Notes under the pieces: model-generated | Seen by the model: the letters and a program-made list of their open reading frames with translations, nothing else | Told to the model about the DNA's origin: nothing | The model's database searches: none | Part shown: in pieces, positions 53,512 through 63,561 of the stretch | Position numbering within the stretch: position 1 is the stretch's first letter | Layout: the number at the start of each line of letters is the position of its first letter | Translations under genes and position numbers: made by a program | Assembly (NCBI GenBank): GCA_010909725.1 | Contig: JAACMV010000008.1 | Span: forward strand, 1 to 64,000 | Length of the DNA: 64,000 bases | Reading direction: 5' to 3' | Origin: Picochlorum sp. 'celeri' | Lineage: Eukaryota; Chlorophyta; Trebouxiophyceae

Positions 53512-56500
53512 ATGTCTGGCGAAAAGGCTCTGGTCGGGGAGTACAAGCTCTTGGAGCTTGTTGGTGAGGGCTCTTTTGGCAAGGTGTGGAAGGCCCGGAA
53601 GGTGGGCGACTTACGGACGGTGGCGATTAAACTCATTCCCAAGAGGGGGAAAAAGGACAAGGATATACGAGGGCTTCGACAGGAGATTGATATACTGCGA
53701 AAATTACGGCATCGGAATATCATTGAGATGATTGACGCGTTTGAGACTGGCAGTGATTTCTGTGTGGTGACAGAATTTGCTCAAGGTACGTATGCCATGC
53801 GTGGTTGGCGTCATGGAAGAATATCATGACCATGATTTGATTGCAGGTGAGCTCTTTGAGATTTTGGAGACGGATACCAGTCTGTCTGAGGAGGTTGTCC
53901 AGACATTGGCTGGGCAGTTGGTGGATGCATTGCACTATCTACATTCAAATAGAATCATCCATAGAGACATGAAGCCACAGAATATCCTTATAGCGGCAGA
54001 TGGAACGGTGAAGCTGTGTGACTTTGGTTTTGCAAGAGCCATGTCACAGAATACAGTCGTGTTGACCTCCATTAAAGGGACTCCCCTGTACATGGCCCCA
54101 GAGTTGGTCCAGGAAAAGCCATACACCCATGCTGTCGATTTGTGGTCATTGGGTGTCATCCTGTATGAGCTCTTCGTTGGGAAGCCTCCATTCTATACGT
54201 CGTCAATTTATGCGTTGATCAAGCAGATTGTTCACGATCCACCAGTATATCCGTCCAGCATGTCTGGGCCGTTCAAGTCTTTCCTAAAGGGTTTGCTGGA
54301 AAAGGATCCTAACAGAAGGCTTGACTGGCCAGAAATAATGAATCATCCTTTTGTGGCAAAATCTGTCCAGGACAGGCGAACCGAGGAAGAGTGCAGGGTT
54401 GTGTCTAGCCAGAAGGTAGAGAGCACCGAGGTGCCTACGCCAAGCACGGCCCCACATCACAAAAGTGCACCATCCCAGAAGCGCTCGTCTCCATCCAAGA
54501 GTGGCATTAATGTTCCTAGCGCATCTTCAGCATTGAGGAAGCCTAATGGTGGATCGACGAATCAAGGCCACGAGCCAATGTTTCTAGATCCACCCCAGTT
54601 CTCGCCGCAAGGCTCCCCAGGGGATGGGCCCATGGGGTCTGCGATTGCTGCGTCATCTCTATCGAAGGCAGCTGGATCCGCTTCACCGTTATCATATCCG
54701 CAGCATCAAAGTCCCCCTATACTGACGGTGCTTGTGGATGCAGAGAGGAAAGTTAAGAAAGGCGAATACAGCGATGCTGTGAATATTCTGCTCAATCCTT
54801 CGATTCTAGAGGCAATAAAAGGGGCCCTCAACCCTCCTTCAAGCGGGTTGGCATTGACCAAGTGGTGTAAATTACAAGAGACGCAGCATGTCCTGACTCT
54901 CTTGGATCAAATCCTGGCAAAGTTACCTGTGAACGCTAGTTTGCAGGAGGTTGATCCAACCGGCCAGTTGGTGTCTGTTCTCGTCTTGCTAGCGAAATCA
55001 GCTCATCTCTGTGTTGGCGCGAATCCTCAATTTTCTGCAGGGGCTGCAGGAGTTCTTAGAAAGTGCAACGACTGGGTCATCTCGTTGGAAACAGTATCCC
55101 TTTGCTGTGAACTGGTGAGTTCCCGGACATCCTGGGCTGTGGTAGAGGAAGGATGTTGTGGAATACGCCATTGGGCCCTCAAATCTCAATATACAGTCCT
55201 CGATAAGGCTTCAAGGTTCAAGGTCATGTCTGAAAAAGTCATCGACACATTGTGCAAGAAGAGGGTAGCCGGAAGAATCTGCAGGTGCATAGAGGATAAT
55301 GCTAGGTCATCGCAATCACAAAGCGAGTCTCTAGATATTGCTGCCTTGACGTGTCTGGCAACTCTTTTGCCTTGTTCTCACGGATCTGTGAGCGAGTTGG
55401 AAAGTAGAGCTGACTGGTCACCATGTTTGCTCTTATGTGAGGACGTTCAAGCTGTGATGAACACGTTAAAAATTAGCGACTCGAGTCATTTGTTGTCTCT
55501 CTGGATTCTAACGACACAATCCATTTATGAGTCGAACGACACATTCAAAAGTCTAGTGAGACACGTGAGAGAAAATTCGCAACCAGTCTCGTCCAGTATG
55601 TTGATCTGCATGCTTGGCAGATTGATTCGCCTCGAGCCCAGAATATCAAAATCAGTATGTCTCAGCAAGGTTACGGATGGCTTGCTGAGAAATTCAAGCA
55701 GGACTCGGATGATATCTTCAGCTTTATTACTATCAAATATCTGTGAGGGAATTTCAAAGACCTGCGCCCCAAAGGATGTTGCCTTTTTTGAACAGCAAAT
55801 TGCATCCTCGATTTTTGATGCAATGAAGGGCCAGTGGATTCCCATGATTATCAATAAAAAAGCCGACACGGTGCTTACTGCTGCTTTCTGTGATGCAATA
55901 GGATCTTTTATGCTCCTTTTTTTCAGATATTGGTCCATAGGATCCCGCTATTCCCATGTGACCGCGTTGAAAGGCTGTATGCCTGTGATCAGGGATATTT
56001 TGGATACGTGGACATTTACCCCAGGCGCCCCTGCTTTCTCGTCAATAGAAGGTGCACCATGTCCTAGGGGCCTCGTTGACGGGCCTATGAGGTTTGTGCA
56101 CGGTTTTGCTCTCTTTGATCACAAAGGTGCTATTGATGCAGGACTGGTCTCATGTGTAATGCACATTATTGGTGGCCTTGGTTCCAGTTCAAATTCATAT
56201 GCAATGGAAATGACGCCAGTAGGATTGCTCAATGCCTTGCAATGCATTCAAATAGGAGTGGAAAATAGCTTGGATGCTCTGGAAGGTCTTGTGGAGAACG
56301 AATCTCTGGTGAAGACACTCATCTCGATCATGTCCCCAAACTTCCTTGCTGCCACGAAGAAATTCTATGCTGGTGCGGGAGCAGTGGAAAGAAATTTACT
56401 GCACGAGTATATCAATGGAAAATCCTCAGGATCCATGTCGTTGGCAAATAACATATTAGCTGCAGCGCTTTCAATCCTCCAGGCTCCATGGACACATGCA

Positions 56501-57621
56501 TCAATCTTCACCAGTGACGTTGACAAAGTCCTCGACCCTATAAAAAGCCACCTGAGCCTAGAGTCCAATATAATTCCGTATTTGGTAGGAATCTTGCATT
56601 CTGTGAATTTTGATGATCCTTGTGGAAAGATATTGTTACCGTCCTCAGCAGCAATGCTTGCTAGGCTGGTGCTCATCCATGGGGACGAAGCAGTTGTTAT
56701 ATTTGCCAGATCTGGAGGTCTGGATAGTGCTGTATTAGAAACGTGCGTTGAATTATACTTGAATTTAATGTATGACATGTGTTCATCTTGATACGACCAA
56801 TCATATTTTGCAGCTTGCTAAATGCCGGCAATTCTGATTCCATGCTTGCCAGTGCACTGCTGGTTGTGTCTCAACTGGCAAGGACCGCGACGTCCAAGCA
56901 TCAAATCGAAAAGTTTGTTGACTCTGGTATCATGAACTTGATTCCCCCTTTGCTGAGTGAGTCAACGTCCTCTGGCGTTCGGGCAAGGGCATGCAATTTG
57001 TTGGGCAATCTTTGTAGGTATAGCGATGCCGTGTATCCAAGTATTCAGGAGTTGGGGATTTTGCCTCCACTGATCGAGCTGTGTCAGGACGACGATCGTT
57101 CAACTAGAAAGTTTGCATGTTTCGCCATTGGAAATGCTGGCTTTCATAGCGATTACCTGTACGAAGACCTGCAGCGGGCAGTGCCCATACTAGTCCGCTT
57201 GCTAGAAGACGAGGAGGACAGAACGAGGGCAAATGCGGCCGGCGCTCTTGGAAATTTGGTGAGAAATTCATCTCTATTGGTTCCCAAGATGCTTTCATGT
57301 GGAGCAGTGGAATCTCTTCTCAGGATAATTCGCGAGGCACTTGCTGCTGTCGAAGGAAAATCAACTGCATTTCAGATAGCCTTGTTCTCCCTTGGCAATC
57401 TAGCAGCTCATCATGAGTGCTTGCCCAAGTTCCAGGAATTGAGAGTGGCTGATGTAATGCTGGAAGTTGAAAGCACGACAAAAAATTCGACGATACTCAA
57501 GTATGCGAACCGTGTCCTGACCAAGATGAATACTGCTAGTAGTGGGGTCAAATCAAGGTCAAAGACTGCTGTACAGCAAACCCCGTTGAGGGAACGAGAT
57601 TCCGACAAATCAACGCCATGA
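53512..57621 (+). CDS. TIO: FUSED-type kinase (TIO / STK36 homologue)
   Basis: Ser/Thr kinase of the FUSED family, used in phragmoplast/cytokinesis control in plants and in cilia and Hedgehog signalling in animals. Three exons: 53512-53785, 53847-56769 and 56814-57621 (1334 aa, close to plant TIO). The splices CTCAAG|GTACGT...TTGCAG|GTGAG and TTAAT|GTATGA...TTGCAG|CTTGC are in phase. The kinase spans about 11-262: [37 protein letters not shown] and [13 protein letters not shown] Ser/Pro linker (about 280-385) precedes long ARM/HEAT-like repeats to the C-terminus ([26 protein letters not shown]). The TGTAA at 57642 falls inside the last codons of the convergent BRE1 gene. Confidence 0.93.
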
Positions 57622-57638
57622 GGTTATAAAAGTTACAG

Positions 57639-60500
57639 TTATGTAAAATAAAATGGTTTCACATCGCCCACGCCAAATTTTTCTCCACAGCCAGGGCACT
57701 TTCTGTGCCTGCTGGACAAGTTGACATCAATGCATGCAGAACAGAACAAATGATTGCATTTGGTGATGATACGATCTTTCAAACGTGTCGAGCAGACACT
57801 GCAATTAACCATCTTTCTCAGTACCTCCCTCTCCGCTTCTTCGCCCGCTTGTAGTTTCAGGTCTTTTCTACCTGACAGAATCCTCTCTGCCCTATCAGCT
57901 CTTGTTTTCTCAGACTTCAATGCTGCCAAATGCTTTGCTTTGTCAGCTTCTATCATCTCGATATCTTTCTTTGCGTTCGATAATTCGGATCTTAATGCAT
58001 CCATGGAAATTCTCAAAGCTTTGGCCTCGCTCTGTAAAGACTCTATTTGCTCCTTCGAGTGCTGCACATCCGTCTTGTAGACATCTCGCTCTTTAGATAA
58101 TCGATCAAACCTTTCTTCTATTTCTTTCGCTCTTTCTTCCGCATCTTGTGCTTTTTGTTCCATAGACTTCATCATTCTTTGCGCCATATCCCTGTCCTCC
58201 TCCATGATTGTTTTGTCTCTAGCTGCAGCAGCCGCTTCACTCAGAAGTCTGGCATTGTCCTCATCTCTCTTGGACATGGCAGACAGCAGTTTTGTATTTT
58301 GATCTCGCGAAGCTTCATAAGCCTCACTGACACTATCCATTTCCTTCCAAAACGTATCTGCCTCGATCATCAAATTTGCCTTCTCAGAACGGACCTTTTC
58401 AACCTCTGCAAGCAAGCCTGCCTGCTTTCCCTTGATGCCCTCGAGCTCATTCCGAAGCTCATTGATCTCTTGAGTCATCTCTCTTTCTCTCTCTGAACGC
58501 GACTCTTTCATCGCTGCTGTGACCCGATTTTCCAAAGACGACATCTGCGTTTTCAGGTACTCGTGTATGGCATCCCTGATGCTAGCCTCCATTGTCTCAT
58601 GTTTTCCCAGATACTCCTGGGACAATTCCAGGAAGCAGCGGAGCTCTTCATTGACCTTTGTTTGATCCACATACTTTTGAATCCAATCGTTGAGTTTCAC
58701 CATCGAAACGCTCACCTGCTTATTCATGTCAACAACCCGGGATCTATACTCTGCAATCTCCACCTCATGGGCAGACTTGAGCTTGTCTGCTTCCTCCACA
58801 ACCTCGGCAGCCTTTTGGTGCTTTGAAACCGCATCTTTCAGCATCTTCATCTCTGTTTCCATTCCCTGCATTTGTTGAAGCAACTCATCTCGAGTCTGAG
58901 AGGAATCATTGTGCTTGCATTCCTGCAACTGTCGTTCAGCCTCATTCCGCTCTGTTCTGAGGCGCTTCACCTGTGCCTCCAGCTCCGATATTGCATGTTC
59001 CAGCCTGGATTCACGTCTGAGAGCTCTTTGACCTTTCTCAAGATCCCGCACTGCATCCCGCAACTTGGAATTCAGGCGATCTTGCTCTCGATAGGAATCT
59101 TTCAATTTTTGCCTCACCCTTTCCACATCTTCAGTCAGCAGGTCCAGTTTTTCTTGGCGCTGCGCGACCTCTATCTTTGTATTCTCGGACACTGCGTCCA
59201 TCTCACGCCTCAGCGTGTATAATTCACTGCAAGAACAAGACGAACGACATGATGAGACGACGCGCCGCACAACCACCCATGGATGGAACCAAGCAAAAAT
59301 TCTACATCGGCACTATGCCGCCAAGGCGCCCAGATGTCATCTGGAGGTCGCGGGTTCGATCCCCGCAGGCGATGGCGAAATTCCGCATTTAGGACAGTAA
59401 AATCGTCCTAGATTCCGGTTTCTAGACTCCCGTGACAGGGAGGGTCATATAGTCTGACCTCTTTCATAGAGGTACTATGCGAGAACGAGTTCGTCTCGTT
59501 CTGTCGCCTTAGCGCAGTGGATTAGCGCGCCAGACTTCGGCACTACTTTTTAGACATTTTGCAAGAAACACATACCTCTCCAAACGAGCAATGTCTCCAT
59601 CCCTCTTCTCCACCTCTTTCTTGAGAGCCTCCACCTGAGGTGCAGCCTCATCCTTTTGGTCCAACACTAATTTCTGCTCAGACCCATTCCGAGACACCCC
59701 TTTGCTCACCTCTGGGGCCTCTTCCGACCGAGACACGCCCACATCCCCTCCACCCCTGTCGACACTCTTCTCCATCATGAGCTTGCGATGCAGCACTTGT
59801 ATCTCTGCTTCCTTATCAGCAATATCTGCCTCCAGCTGCCTGATCGCTATCGAGTCCGACAGGGAATCCTTCACCAATTTTCCATTCTCAGACTTTAATA
59901 TATTCACAAGAGCTGCCAGCTTGGACTCTTCAAAGCCAGGAAGGCTGCCTCCACCATTCCCTGCTCCTTTCATTTCCTCTATAGCATTCAAAATGGACGA
60001 AGCCACGGCCATTGTGTCCTTCATTTTATTTCGAAGCGCCTTCTCCGTCTCAGATAAATCATCTGCCAGGTTCTTGGCCGACTTGGCCGCCACAGGATCG
60101 TCTGGCAAGTACCTAGAAAGGAGATGGGCCAGGAAAGGATTCGTCTCCTCCAGAAGAGCTTTCGCAGAAGACGCATCCAACCCAGCGGGTGCAACCTCGG
60201 CACTCTCATTGACTCTGAATAAACATATGTAAACAATGAAGGAAGAATCAGCAAGAAGACACCATAACAGACGGCCACGTACTTGAATTGCAAAAAGCCA
60301 AGCGATGAGTTCAACTCGTCCCATACAGACGTCAGACAAGCAGCTGTATCCTTCCATTTTATTTCTTCGTTTTCTAAATTATGCAGTCTGTCCTTCAAAT
60401 CATTGATTTCCTTTCGCTGCGTTGCCACTTGAGCACTCAGTTTCGTATTCTTGTCCAGAAGCATTTGTTTGCCACCAATAGGTGGCTGAGGCTGGGGCAT
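57639..60500 (-). CDS. E3 ubiquitin ligase BRE1 / HUB-like
   Basis: RING-type ligase predicted to monoubiquitinate histone H2B. Three exons: 60500-60283, 60214-59576 and 59226-57639 (814 aa). The splices TTCAA|GTACGT...TTCAG|AGTC and GAGAG|GTATGT...TTGCAG|TGAA rebuild LGFLQFKVNESAE and DIARLESELYTLRRE in phase. Almost the whole protein is coiled coil. The C-terminal RING (CSVCSTRLKDRIITKC-NHLFCSAC-CPGC) has the C3HC4 pattern of BRE1, with the usual ...VKPFYFT-like end. Intron 2 (59227-59575, 349 nt) houses a permuted tRNA gene on the opposite strand. The family also contains other coiled-coil RING proteins, but the RING and tail favour BRE1. Confidence 0.87.
59304..59338 (+). other. Leader of the permuted tRNA, relic of anticodon loop plus intron
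   Basis: Positions 59304-59315 (ACATCGGCACTA) match 59534-59545 (ACTTCGGCACTA) at 11 of 12 bases. The second site is the end of the tRNA 5' half plus its trailer. The leader therefore appears to retain anticodon-loop bases 34-37 (TCGG), then a 28-nt remnant (59311-59338) leading straight into A38 of the 3' half. The leader also contains a perfect CGGCA-CTA-TGCCG hairpin (59308-59320). Confidence 0.7.
59339..59540 (+). tRNA. Circularly permuted tRNA-Arg(UCG)
   Basis: The 3' half comes first: 59339-59374, comprising A38, anticodon stem 3' strand TCTGG, variable loop AGGTC, T-arm GCGGG-TTCGATC-CCCGC, acceptor 3' strand AGGCGAT and discriminator G. The 5' half follows at 59503-59540: acceptor GTCGCCT, TA, D-arm GCGC-AGTGGATTA-GCGC, G26, anticodon stem CCAGA and loop CTTCGG. 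Reordered, it is a 74-nt cloverleaf. The acceptor has 7 pairs (one G-U), and the D, anticodon and T stems are perfect. T33, G18G19, TTC and A58 are in place, and the anticodon is TCG (Arg) with purine 37. B-box (GGTTCGATCCC) precedes A-box (TAGCGCAGTGG). The split is at the canonical intron site 37/38. It lies antisense in BRE1 intron 2. Maturation would need joining at 37/38 and RNase P/Z cuts at the acceptor stem. Confidence 0.93.
59375..59502 (+). other. Intervening sequence of the permuted tRNA, multi-hairpin
   Basis: The 128-nt spacer between the acceptor 3' end and the acceptor 5' end folds by eye into consecutive stems. These are AGGAC/GTCCT (59391-59409), AGA/TCT (59410-59423), CTCCC/GGGAG (59427-59442), and ATAGT-bulge-ACCTC with GAGGT-ACTAT (59449-59478). 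The last is AGAACGAG/CTCGTTCT (59482-59502), which ends exactly at the first base of the mature tRNA. It would be released by RNase P and RNase Z cleavage. Confidence 0.7.
59547..59551 (+). terminator. Pol III T5 terminator of the permuted tRNA
   Basis: A run of five T begins seven bases after the last base of the 5' half (G59540). This position and strand are as expected for RNA polymerase III, and support transcription of the 3'-half, spacer, 5'-half order from the plus strand. Confidence 0.8.
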
Positions 60501-60746
60501 GGTGCTAGAAAAGTTTTATATGGGAATTGCGAATGGGATGGGTCATGCCAGTGGCTTGTATCTTCTGATGAAGATCTCATCCTCCCAGGATGGATGATTG
60601 CCTTCATCAACTAAGGGAATTCACAACGTTGATGACCACCTGGTCGATCTGGAATGGTACCTCTTTTGATCTGCATGCATGGTTGATGTACTACATTTGC
60701 ATTTATTTATTCATCGAGGCATAGCATCCGGTGTTTGGTGGGAAGC
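60501..60746. promoter_or_regulatory. Divergent promoter region BRE1 / LRR gene
   Basis: 246 bases between two divergent ATGs. No gene, repeat or recognisable motif stands out. Confidence 0.35.
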
Positions 60747-62150
60747 ATGTGGGGGGCCCAGTCTCAGGGGATTGACGATATTGTCAGACGAATATCTCAG
60801 AACGATGCTACTTTGACATCCTTGTACCTGATGAGGCACCGTCGGTTCAATGAGGAGGATGCGGGAAGGCTGGCTGATGCCCTGTCGCGGTCAGAGACGC
60901 TTGTTGAACTCAACCTGAGCAGTCATGCTATTAGTCCGCGGATAGCTGGTATCCTCGGGGCGGGGTTGAAGTCAAACCAGAGCATCAAGTTCATTTCAAT
61001 AGGGAATTCGACATTTGGAGACGAGGTGCGTGGTATTTTGGTGGAGGACTGGAGGACTGCTTCCTGGAGGTGCTGTCTCACACAAGGGACTCCTTGCAAT
61101 GATGTGTTGCAGGCCATGGTTGAATTATGCGGGTGTTTCGAGGAGAATACGAGTATCACGACAATAGATTTAGAGAGGAAAGGGTTGACTCGCAGCTCTG
61201 CTGCTGCTGTATGTAGGGCTGTGGAGAAGAGTACATCTGTCAGGCACCTGATGCTTTCCCATAATGATTTGCAAGGAGGGCTGGAGAATGTTCTTCCGTG
61301 TGTGTCAGGTTTGGAGAGTTTTGTGTCTCATTCGTGTGGTATAGGATGTGCAAGATCATCGACCGCGTTGTCTGTCGCCATGAGGAATGCATCTGCGTTG
61401 AAGAGAGTGGAGCTAGATCACAACATGTTGGATGCCAACAGCGCAGTATTGCTTGCTGAGGGGCTTTCTCACTGCACTTGTCTGGAAAAAATATCACTAA
61501 GCTCAAATCCTCTTGGTCCAGAGGGGGTTTCATCTCTCGTTGAGGCCCTACCAGCAGGAATACAGAGTATTGATATTAGCCATACAGATGCCCAAGATGC
61601 TGGGATTTGTTCTTTGGCTGCATGCTTGAGGTCCCAAAAGTTACCCCATATACGATATATCAATATTTCGGGTTGTGGCTTGACGGCACGGAGCATGTCT
61701 ACATTGTTAGAAGCTGCCTCACATCTGCCAGATGGAAAAGGTTTGGAGTTGGATGCTGGTGAGAATATAGGTTTGGGGCACGATGAATTTTTCTCATACG
61801 TTCTCACCTGTCATCGTGTACTCTCTCTGAGGCTTCATGGATGTAATTTGGGGACACGTGGCATAGAATCCTTGATACGTGCCCTGGAGGTGCATGCAGA
61901 GGGCGCTCACCCCCTCAGGGATTTGGACATCTCTGGCAATAATATTTCAGAGGATTGTATGGTCACACTCCTCTCTCGATTGGCGAGTCCTCATGGAGTA
62001 TCCGTATTTTCTCGCCTCCAAACCCTCGTGATTGCAGCCAACCCGGATGTTGAAGGGCACAAGGTTGCAGATGCTGTGGAGGCTCTGTACACAGCACGAC
62101 CCAGCATGGTTGTGATCCGCGCAGCTACTGATTCATCTGGTCAAAAGTGA
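60747..62150 (+). CDS. Leucine-rich repeat protein (RNase inhibitor-like)
   Basis: Single exon, 467 aa from the ATG at 60747. Long LRRs of the ribonuclease-inhibitor/RanGAP type recur through the chain: LVELNLSSHAISPRIAGIL, TTIDLERKGLTRSSAAAV, RVELDHNMLDANSAVLLAEGL, KISLSSNPLGPEGVSSLVEAL and RDLDISGNNISEDCMVTLL. There is no signal peptide, membrane helix or catalytic domain, so it is probably a cytosolic or nuclear scaffold. A less regular segment (about 95-125, WRTASWRCCLTQG) interrupts the repeats. Not a RanGAP as far as I can see. A TGTAA motif lies at 62185. Confidence 0.75.
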   Translation: MWGAQSQGIDDIVRRISQNDATLTSLYLMRHRRFNEEDAGRLADALSRSETLVELNLSSHAISPRIAGILGAGLKSNQSIKFISIGNSTFGDEVRGILVEDWRTASWRCCLTQGTPCNDVLQAMVELCGCFEENTSITTIDLERKGLTRSSAAAVCRAVEKSTSVRHLMLSHNDLQGGLENVLPCVSGLESFVSHSCGIGCARSSTALSVAMRNASALKRVELDHNMLDANSAVLLAEGLSHCTCLEKISLSSNPLGPEGVSSLVEALPAGIQSIDISHTDAQDAGICSLAACLRSQKLPHIRYINISGCGLTARSMSTLLEAASHLPDGKGLELDAGENIGLGHDEFFSYVLTCHRVLSLRLHGCNLGTRGIESLIRALEVHAEGAHPLRDLDISGNNISEDCMVTLLSRLASPHGVSVFSRLQTLVIAANPDVEGHKVADAVEALYTARPSMVVIRAATDSSGQK

Positions 62151-62262
62151 AACACATGCGAGAACTAACATCATTTTACACCATTGTAAATTGTATTCAT
62201 GATTCGAGATTCAGGCAGTGTACCAGACCCATCCCGGGACCAGTCTATGGCTTTCACTGTGC

Positions 62263-63302
62263 TTAGGCGACGGTGAAAGAGTTGAAGCATCCGAGGGCGT
62301 CGTTTTTGGCTCCCTTGAACCAACGCTTGTCTCCAACCTGAACCTTGCACAACCACAAGTCTCCCTTGGACACGGTGGCAGCAATCAACTGGTGGCGACC
62401 TCCCTCATCACCATCTGCAGTTCTGCAGAGGACGTAGTATTTGTAGTATTTCTTTCCATTCTTGTCAGTAGCCTCCTCAACATCGAGAACAGAGGCAGCT
62501 GCAACGGATCCCCTTCTGAATCCTCCCTCAGAAATTGTGTCTCCAGTGAAGGCAGCACTCTGTCCCAAGAGATATGCATTGTCCTGGAGGAACTTGTCTG
62601 GGGAACCCAGATCCTCGATGGAACCCTTTCCGACCTTCTGCTGAAGGACGACGACGTTGTTCACGGCATCACCATTGTCTTCGTATCTGAGGACGGTTCC
62701 TGGGAAATCGTTCTCAGTGGATGGGTTCCACTTGGATGGGAGCAACAAGGCGAATCCCTCACCGGCATATGGAATGAAACCAGACTTATTGGTGATCTTG
62801 GATGCGAAAACTCTTGCAGCGTCACCATACTCGGCCTTGGATGGGGCTGCTCCAGCAAGAGTGGCAGCGGCAGCCATCATTCCGAGGGTGGCACGACGGT
62901 CAACCTGGACAACATATCAACGTGTCAGCATCCAAGAAAAGGTTTTCATCGAATCCTTCCGTCAGTAGAAGCCTTAATGAGGTACTGCTGGGCTTATGGG
63001 CGGCAGGAAGACGCAGTTCACTTCCGACAGAGAAAAGGCGCCTCCTCCAATCTCCGTTGCAATCCACCTTATCCATCACTAGACTTGGAAAGATGTTGCT
63101 GCGTGATCCCCCAGTCTCCCGCAAGGCCCACTGGAAAGTGAGGATTCAAACATAAAAATGAATGTTGCTATGATATGGTACATACCTCATCGGCAGAGGC
63201 ACGGACCATCACTGCCGCTCTGCGGGCTGATGGTGCGTTTCTCGCCTTGGTGGACACAGCCACACCAGATACGCAGGATTTCTGAGTCAAAGCAGTCTGC
63301 AT
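62263..63302 (-). CDS. PSBP: Photosystem II oxygen-evolving enhancer protein 2 (PsbP)
   Basis: Thylakoid-lumen extrinsic subunit that stabilises the Mn4CaO5 cluster and Ca/Cl binding of photosystem II. Two exons: 63302-63186 and 62904-62263 (252 aa), spliced GATGAG|GTATGT to TGTCCAG|GTTG in phase 0. The N-terminus is a bipartite targeting signal: a stromal transit part (MQTALTQKSCVSGVAVSTKARN...), then a twin-arginine motif and hydrophobic stretch (VDRRATLGMMAAAATLAGA) ending near PSKAEYG. The RR suggests Tat export. The mature part carries the PsbP fold: FIPYAGEGFALLLPSKWNPS, DFPGTVLRYEDNGDAVNNVVV and the C-terminal HQLIAATVSKGDLWLCKVQVGDKRWFKGA. Length and order fit algal PsbP. Confidence 0.95.
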
Positions 63303-63561
63303 CTTAACTATGTGTAAATGTTGATCTTTACCAATTGAATACAATGGTGTTTTAGAGAAAGTTTTATGCCGGATGTCGAGAGATTCTCTCCGTATTAGGG
63401 AATTGAGCCATCTCGATAGGATTTCTCTCGTGGATGGGCGATTACCGGTCGTACGGGTGCTTCGACAGTGTGTGACGAATTCCCCGGTGGCGACGCAGCG
63501 ATTTCACCATATTTGCGGTGGATGGTCTCTTCGACGCATTATAGACCAATAATAAGGTATT
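63303..63561. promoter_or_regulatory. Divergent promoter region PsbP / SDR
   Basis: 259 bases between two divergent starts, with short GAGAG/CTCTC runs. No gene is seen. Confidence 0.35.

Noticed and set aside
59306..59374. A contiguous tRNA-Asp(GTC) reading, with anticodon loop ATGTCAT and the same T-arm
   Set aside because: The anticodon stem then has a mismatch, the D-arm loop is too short, and the upstream acceptor strand pairs in only five of seven positions. The permuted model pairs everything.
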